DNA of 37,235 nucleotides from Actinomycetes bacterium (GTDB lineage: Bacteria; Actinomycetota; Actinomycetes; Propionibacteriales; Nocardioidaceae): contig JAEWOG010000022.1 of assembly GCA_023460975.1 (NCBI GenBank), positions 1 through 37,235 of the forward strand, written 5' to 3'. Numbering within the stretch: the first letter of the stretch is position 1; each line of letters opens with the position of its first letter. The position numbers and the translations under genes are program-made. The notes below the pieces were generated by a model that saw nothing but the letters and a program-made list of their open reading frames with translations, made no database searches and had not been told where the DNA came from. Of the stretch, positions 32,916 to 37,235 are shown piece by piece.

Positions 32916-34666
32916 GTCCGGCACGCGGCCCAAACGGACCCTTGAGTCCGCCGTTGCCCTGCACCGCGTGCGGGGTGAGGCCGGCCGCGTGGCTCACACC
33001 CCGAATCGACTTCTGCTACGACTGCATCCCCGGCGGCCCGTTCACACCGCCGGCCTGTAGCAAGTGCGGATCAACCGAGTATTACAGCCAAGGACTCTGC
33101 GCCCACTGTCACCCCGGCAGCCCCGGCTTCATCGGCTCCTGCCGCGATTGCCTCGCCTGGGGCGTCTACCGGCAACGCAACTGGCGGTGCTGGAAGTGCC
33201 GCTGGTGGTTCACGCACTACCCGCAGGGCGAGTGCGTCTCCTGCCACCGCGAGGTCACCATCGGTGAGCAGGGCTACTGCCGCCGCTGCCTGGAAACCGC
33301 CCGCTACCACCAGACGCCTGGTGAACCGCTCGACCTCGACGCGGCCCGCACGTACGGCCAGCAGCTCTTCCTCGCCTCGATGAACGACTCCCGTCAGCCC
33401 GCAGAACTCCACCTGCCGATGGCGATGAGCATCCGCGAAGCGCTCAAGGTCATCAACACGCCGCCGCCGCCTCCCGCCAGCTACCAGCCGGTCCTATTTC
33501 ATATCGACCCCGACCCCGAACGCCTCCGTCAGCGCTCCAACGAGATCCGGCTGCGCGACATCACCAGCCGCACCGACCACTTCCTCTACGCCCGAGCCCG
33601 CGAGTACGCCTGGAGCAAGCGACAGACCAACCAGGTCAGGCGCACCCTGAAAGTCCTGCAGCTCGTGTTCCCCGGCGCGAATCTGCGCTTTCGCGCCTCT
33701 GACATCCTCGCGATGCGCAGCTACGACGACGGCAGCAACATCCGCTCCACCATCGAAGTCCTCGAAGACGCCGGGCTCCTCATCGACGATCGGGTGCCCT
33801 CGTTCACCAAGCTCTTCGAACGCAAGACCCATGCCCTGCCCGAGCCGATGCGATCCCAGCTCGAGCTCTGGCGAGACATCATGGTCGACGGTTCCAAGAC
33901 CCCGCCGCGCCGTCAGCCCCGCGACACGATGACCGTCAAAGGCCAGATGTATGGCATCCTCCCCGCGATCACTCGCTGGGTCGACGACGGGCGCACCAGC
34001 CTCGCAGGGATCAGCACCGAAGACATCCTCGCCGCCCTCCCGGACGACCCCTCCCGTCGCCATACGATGCTGCTCGGCTTCCGCAGTCTGTTCACGATCC
34101 TGCGCGGCCGCAAGCAGGTCTTCACCGACCCGACGAATGCGATCCCGCTGCGCGGCCCGCGGCGCAACACACCGCTGCCAATGGAGCCCACGGCGATCCG
34201 CGACGCACTGGTCAACCCCGACCCCGCAATCGCGTTGGCCGTCTCGCTCGTCGCCTTCCACGCCCTGACCACGCAGCAGGTCCAGCACATCCAACTCACC
34301 GACATCATCGACGGACGTCTGCGAATGCCCGACGGCCGCTTCATCCCGCTCGCGAAACCTGTCCGCGTCCGCCTGAGCGCGTGGCTCGACCACCGTGCCC
34401 AGCGCTGGCCGGAAACGAAGAACCCCTACCTGCTCGTCACCGTCCAGACCGCGCCCCGTCTCTCGCCGCCCGGCCGGAACTTCCCCTGGAAGAAGGCCGG
34501 CGTGACAGCCCAGGCCCTGCGCACCGACCGGATTCTCTACGAAGTCGAGCAGACCGGCGGCGATGTCAGGCGCATCTGCGACCTCTTCGGCATCGGTATC
34601 GAGACCGCGCTGCGCTACTCCCACACCGCCACGGGACCGCAGAACATCACGGCCGACAGTGCGTAG
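32912..34666 (+). CDS. multi-zinc-ribbon protein with degenerate tyrosine-recombinase domain
   Basis: This 584-residue protein has in its first 130 residues eight CxxC pairs (CTAC, CYDC, CSKC, CAHC, CRDC, CWKC, CVSC, CRRC), enough for four zinc ribbons. A helical middle part follows (about 190-400). Residues 440-575 look like a tyrosine-recombinase catalytic domain: AFHALTTQQVQHIQL, QALRTDRILYEV and ETALRYSHT align with the usual boxes. The first Arg is Thr453, the box-II His is Gln534 and the LGH His is Gly560, while Arg537 and Tyr569 remain. It is therefore probably an inactive or non-canonical recombinase partner. It is coupled to the HTH gene by ATGA. The alignment is by eye. Confidence 0.75.
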   Translation: MSPARGPNGPLSPPLPCTACGVRPAAWLTPRIDFCYDCIPGGPFTPPACSKCGSTEYYSQGLCAHCHPGSPGFIGSCRDCLAWGVYRQRNWRCWKCRWWFTHYPQGECVSCHREVTIGEQGYCRRCLETARYHQTPGEPLDLDAARTYGQQLFLASMNDSRQPAELHLPMAMSIREALKVINTPPPPPASYQPVLFHIDPDPERLRQRSNEIRLRDITSRTDHFLYARAREYAWSKRQTNQVRRTLKVLQLVFPGANLRFRASDILAMRSYDDGSNIRSTIEVLEDAGLLIDDRVPSFTKLFERKTHALPEPMRSQLELWRDIMVDGSKTPPRRQPRDTMTVKGQMYGILPAITRWVDDGRTSLAGISTEDILAALPDDPSRRHTMLLGFRSLFTILRGRKQVFTDPTNAIPLRGPRRNTPLPMEPTAIRDALVNPDPAIALAVSLVAFHALTTQQVQHIQLTDIIDGRLRMPDGRFIPLAKPVRVRLSAWLDHRAQRWPETKNPYLLVTVQTAPRLSPPGRNFPWKKAGVTAQALRTDRILYEVEQTGGDVRRICDLFGIGIETALRYSHTATGPQNITADSA

Positions 34667-34754
34667 CCGCCTCAGAAGATGAACCTTCGGCAAACACCAC
34701 CCAGATGCGCCTCGCCGACTTGCCGCGTGCTTCGATAAGCGTCAATATAGATAC
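34667..34754 (+). promoter_or_regulatory. promoter/operator region of the arsenic operon
   Basis: The last 30 bases before trxB are AT-rich in an otherwise GC-rich region, and there is no ribosome site before the ATG at 34755. CAATAT (34743-34748) has the spacing of a leaderless -10 box. TTCGA (34731-34735) and TCGAA (34757-34761) form a broken dyad of the sort ArsR-type repressors bind. No arsR is in the window; the operator reading is inference. Confidence 0.4.
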
Positions 34755-35729
34755 ATGTCGAATCAAGAGGTCGAGTTGGTCATCGTCGGGTCCGGTCCCG
34801 CCGGGTACACCGCAGCGGTCTACGCTGCTCGTGCGGGGCTTGCCCCGGTCGTGATCGCCGGCTCGGTGACCGCGGGCGGGGCGTTGATGACGACGACCGA
34901 GGTGGAGAACTTCCCTGGCTTCGTCGATGGTGTGCAGGGTCCGGAGTTGATGGAGTCGATGCGGGCGCAGGCCGAACGGTTCGGCGCTCAGATCGTCTAC
35001 GACGACGCGACCCGCCTCGACCTCGACGGCGACGTGAAGATCATCGAGACTGGTGCCGGGGCCACGTATCGGGCGCGGGCGGTGGCCCTGGCGATGGGCT
35101 CCGCGTACCGCAAGCTCGACCTCCCCGAGGAGGACCGCTTGTCCGGGCACGGAGTGTCCTGGTGCGCGACGTGCGACGGGTTCTTCTTCCGCGACCAGGA
35201 GATCGCCGTGGTCGGCGGCGGAGACTCCGCGATGGAGGAGGCGCTGTTTCTGACGCGGTTCGCGTCGAAAGTGACCGTCGTGCACCGCCGGGACGAGTTC
35301 CGGGCGTCGAAGATCATGGCGCAGCGCGTGCTGGACGACCCGAAGATCGAGGTCGCCTGGAACAGCGAGGTCGCCGCGATCCTCGGCGACGAGCAGGTCA
35401 CCGGGCTCACGCTGCGCGATACCGTCACCGGGGCCGAGCGGAGACTCGACGCGACGGGGGTGTTCGTCGCGGTCGGGCACGACCCGCGTTCAGAGCTCGT
35501 GACCGGCCAGGTCGACACCGATGCGGACGGGTACGTGCGGGTCGCGCACCCGTCGACGCGGACGAACCTGGCCGGGGTGTTCGCGGCCGGGGATCTCGTC
35601 GATCACACGTACCGGCAGGCGATCACCGCCGCGGGTACCGGCTGCGCGGCCGCGCAGGACGCCCAGCATTACCTGTCGAACTTCGCTCCCGTCACCGTTT
35701 CCGAGCTTGTTCTGGAGGTTTCCGCATGA
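34755..35729 (+). CDS. trxB: thioredoxin reductase
   Basis: This 324-residue NADPH-dependent flavoprotein reduces thioredoxin. The FAD-binding GSGPAGYTAAVYAARAG is at the N-terminus. The redox-active pair is Cys137 and Cys140 (WCATCDGF), the NADPH site is GGGDSAMEEALFLTRF with HRRDEF, and the second FAD block is GVFAAGDLVD. Length and motifs are complete. It starts a four-gene operon with overlapping stops and starts. In this setting it most likely supplies electrons for thioredoxin-dependent arsenate reduction. It is probably an accessory paralogue of the housekeeping trxB. Confidence 0.95.
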   Translation: MSNQEVELVIVGSGPAGYTAAVYAARAGLAPVVIAGSVTAGGALMTTTEVENFPGFVDGVQGPELMESMRAQAERFGAQIVYDDATRLDLDGDVKIIETGAGATYRARAVALAMGSAYRKLDLPEEDRLSGHGVSWCATCDGFFFRDQEIAVVGGGDSAMEEALFLTRFASKVTVVHRRDEFRASKIMAQRVLDDPKIEVAWNSEVAAILGDEQVTGLTLRDTVTGAERRLDATGVFVAVGHDPRSELVTGQVDTDADGYVRVAHPSTRTNLAGVFAAGDLVDHTYRQAITAAGTGCAAAQDAQHYLSNFAPVTVSELVLEVSA

Positions 35730-36052
35730 GCACCGTCACCTCCGTCACCGACGCCACTTTCCGGGCCGAGGTGCTCGACTCCGAGCTGCCCGTCGTGGTC
35801 GACATCTGGGCGACCTGGTGCGGCCCGTGCAAGGCGATCGCCCCGGTCCTGGACCAGCTCGCCGGGGAGTACGCGGGCCGGGTGAAGATCGTGAAGGTCG
35901 ACGCCGATCAGAACCCCGAGACCGTGACCGCCGCCGGCGTGACCTCGATCCCGACCCTCGGGTTCTACCGGAACGGAGAACGGGTGGACGTGCTGATCGG
36001 CGCGCACCCGAAGCCCGTCTACGCGGCGAAGATCGAGGAGTTGCTCGCATGA
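35726..36052 (+). CDS. trxA: thioredoxin
   Basis: This 108-residue protein has the active site WCGPC (Cys32, Cys35), the cis-proline TSIPTLGFYRNG and the usual central strand VKIVKVDADQN. ATG at 35726 overlaps the trxB stop, and its stop overlaps the ACR3 start. It is likely the electron donor for an arsenate reductase encoded elsewhere or beyond the right edge. Confidence 0.95.
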   Translation: MSTVTSVTDATFRAEVLDSELPVVVDIWATWCGPCKAIAPVLDQLAGEYAGRVKIVKVDADQNPETVTAAGVTSIPTLGFYRNGERVDVLIGAHPKPVYAAKIEELLA

Positions 36053-37128
36053 CCGACACCCTGACCCGCACCGCCCCGAAACGGCTCTCCACCCTCGACA
36101 AGTGGCTGCCGCTGTGGATCGGCCTCGCCATGATCGCGGGGCTCCTGCTCGGCCGCTTCGTTCCCGTGCTCTCCGACGCGCTATCCGCGATGGAGGTCGG
36201 CGGGATCTCGGTCCCGATCGGGCTGGGCCTGCTGGTGATGATGTACCCGGTGCTCGCGAAGGTCCGCTACGACAAGGTCGCCGCCGTCACCGGCGACAAG
36301 AAGCTCCTGGTCTCCTCGCTCGTACTGAACTGGCTCGTGGGACCTGCGGTGATGTTCGCCCTCGCCTGGATCTTCCTGCCGGACCTGCCCGAGTACCGCA
36401 CCGGCCTGATCATCGTCGGCCTGGCCCGCTGCATTGCCATGGTGATCATCTGGAACGACCTCGCCTGCGGCGACCGCGAGGCCGCGGCCGTGCTCGTCGC
36501 GCTGAACTCGGTTTTCCAGGTCCTGGCGTTCGGTCTGCTGGGCTGGTTCTACCTCGACCTGCTGCCCGGCTGGCTCGGCCTCGGCGACGGAGAGCACCTG
36601 GACATCTCGATGTGGGAGATCGCCCTGAACGTGGTCATCTTCCTCGGCGTCCCGCTGCTGGCCGGCTTCCTGACCCGCCGGATCGGTGAGCGGAAGATGG
36701 GCCGTGGGGGCTACGAACAGCGCTTCCTGCCGAAGATCGGGCCGTGGGCGCTGTACGGGCTGCTGTTCACGATCGTCATCCTCTTCGCCCTGCAGGGCAA
36801 GACCATCACCTCCCAGCCCCTGGACGTCGCCCGGATCGCGCTGCCGCTGCTGGTGTACTTCGCGGTCATGTTCTTCGGCACCTTCGTCCTCGGCAAGGGC
36901 CTGGGCCTTGCCTACGACCGCACCACCACGCTGGCGTTCACGGCTGCGGGCAACAACTTCGAGCTGGCCATCGCGGTCGCCATCGCGACTTTCGGCGTCA
37001 CCTCCGGTCAGGCCCTGTCCGGCGTCGTCGGCCCGCTCATCGAAGTCCCGGTGCTGATCGGCCTGGTCTACGTCGCACTGGCCTGGCGTAAGAAATTCGC
37101 CGCCCATGCGGTGACGACTGCACCGTGA
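36049..37128 (+). CDS. acr3: ACR3-family arsenite efflux transporter
   Basis: This 359-residue membrane carrier of the bile/arsenite/riboflavin transporter superfamily extrudes As(III). About ten hydrophobic segments are visible. The conserved transport cysteine is Cys128 in GLARCIAMVIIWNDLACGD, and the family's second signature is TAAGNNFELAIAVAIATFG with the following PLIEVPVLI. Start and stop overlap both neighbours by 4 bases. It defines the operon as arsenic resistance. It is often labelled arsB in databases, but the sequence is ACR3-type. Confidence 0.96.
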   Translation: MTDTLTRTAPKRLSTLDKWLPLWIGLAMIAGLLLGRFVPVLSDALSAMEVGGISVPIGLGLLVMMYPVLAKVRYDKVAAVTGDKKLLVSSLVLNWLVGPAVMFALAWIFLPDLPEYRTGLIIVGLARCIAMVIIWNDLACGDREAAAVLVALNSVFQVLAFGLLGWFYLDLLPGWLGLGDGEHLDISMWEIALNVVIFLGVPLLAGFLTRRIGERKMGRGGYEQRFLPKIGPWALYGLLFTIVILFALQGKTITSQPLDVARIALPLLVYFAVMFFGTFVLGKGLGLAYDRTTTLAFTAAGNNFELAIAVAIATFGVTSGQALSGVVGPLIEVPVLIGLVYVALAWRKKFAAHAVTTAP

Positions 37129-37235
37129 CGCAGCACACGGACGTGGTGGTGGTCGGCGGCGGCCAGGCTGGGCTCGCCGCCGGCTACCACCTGCGCCGCC
37201 ACCCTGGGTCCGCTTCTACGAGCTGGCCGCCGCCG
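37125..37235 (+). CDS. arsO: ArsO-like FAD-dependent monooxygenase, 3' end beyond window
   Basis: Only 37 codons are visible, starting with GTG in the ACR3 stop. VVVVGGGQAGLAAGYHLRR is a classic FAD-binding GxGxxG motif, and the position after ACR3 is where ArsO flavoproteins are found in arsenic operons. From about 37200 the translation (HPGSASTSWPPP) no longer looks like the family. A frame two bases on reads WVRFYELAAA instead. The gene may be broken here, or the sequence end may be unreliable. Confidence 0.6.
   Translation, partial: MTQHTDVVVVGGGQAGLAAGYHLRRHPGSASTSWPPP

Noticed and set aside
33494..34693. Minus-strand frame of about 400 codons opposite the zinc-ribbon protein
   Set aside because: The plus-strand product has clear CxxC pairs and a recombinase-like end; the antisense frame has low-complexity Val/Gly/Asp composition.
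34667..34754. A small arsR gene upstream of trxB
   Set aside because: The gap of 88 bases is too short and no HTH-coding frame is present.

Overview
The window is high-GC actinobacterial DNA. An SsgA-like protein, a DUF3352 protein downstream of dnaE, a PriA-type HisA in a hisDCBHAF operon and TAnnnT -10 boxes placed for leaderless mRNAs all fit Actinomycetia. The combination suggests Nocardioidaceae or a close relative, but the species cannot be fixed from sequence alone.

Positions 1-20250 are chromosomal backbone. They hold the end of dnaE (cut by the window's left edge), a small membrane protein, a DUF3352 protein, a Lon-N-domain protein with a YbaK-type deacylase on the minus strand, and a six-gene histidine operon (hisD-C-B-H-A-F) whose genes mostly overlap by 4 bases. 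A polar amino-acid ABC importer follows (binding protein, permease, ATPase); the ATPase N-terminus is built on an in-frame duplicated 44-base repeat. Then come a heterodimeric ABC exporter with one degenerate nucleotide site, an SsgA-like gene, a PGPGW-type membrane protein, and tRNA-Val(CAC) with a strong terminator.

Positions 20300-31320 look like an integrative or conjugative element resident next to the tRNA. All genes are on the minus strand. They include an excisionase-like HTH protein beside the tRNA, DUF4192, several unknown proteins, a single-stranded DNA-binding protein, a lipoprotein, a VirD4/TraD-type coupling protein and an ArdC-type antirestriction protein. The expected integrase gene between excisionase and tRNA is absent, and no relaxase or VirB4 ATPase is visible. 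Inside this block, in visibly lower-GC DNA, sits a tightly coupled gene pair. One gene encodes a DUF262 (GmrS-N/ParB-like) protein and the other a two-helix membrane protein with an unrecognised cytoplasmic domain. This is the best candidate here for an undescribed defence module.

Positions 31430-34670 (plus strand) carry a second, nested mobile module: a tyrosine recombinase broken by a frameshift, a small Cro/C1-type HTH protein, and a 584-residue protein with eight CxxC motifs. That last protein ends in a tyrosine-recombinase-like domain that has lost most catalytic residues. Gene sizes and the linked resistance cargo recall the Tn554 tnpA/tnpB/tnpC arrangement. From 34755 to the right edge runs an arsenic-resistance operon: trxB, trxA, an ACR3 arsenite exporter and the start of an ArsO-like flavoprotein. 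Overall the right half is a mosaic of elements, with defence, antirestriction and metalloid-resistance cargo beside a tRNA gene.
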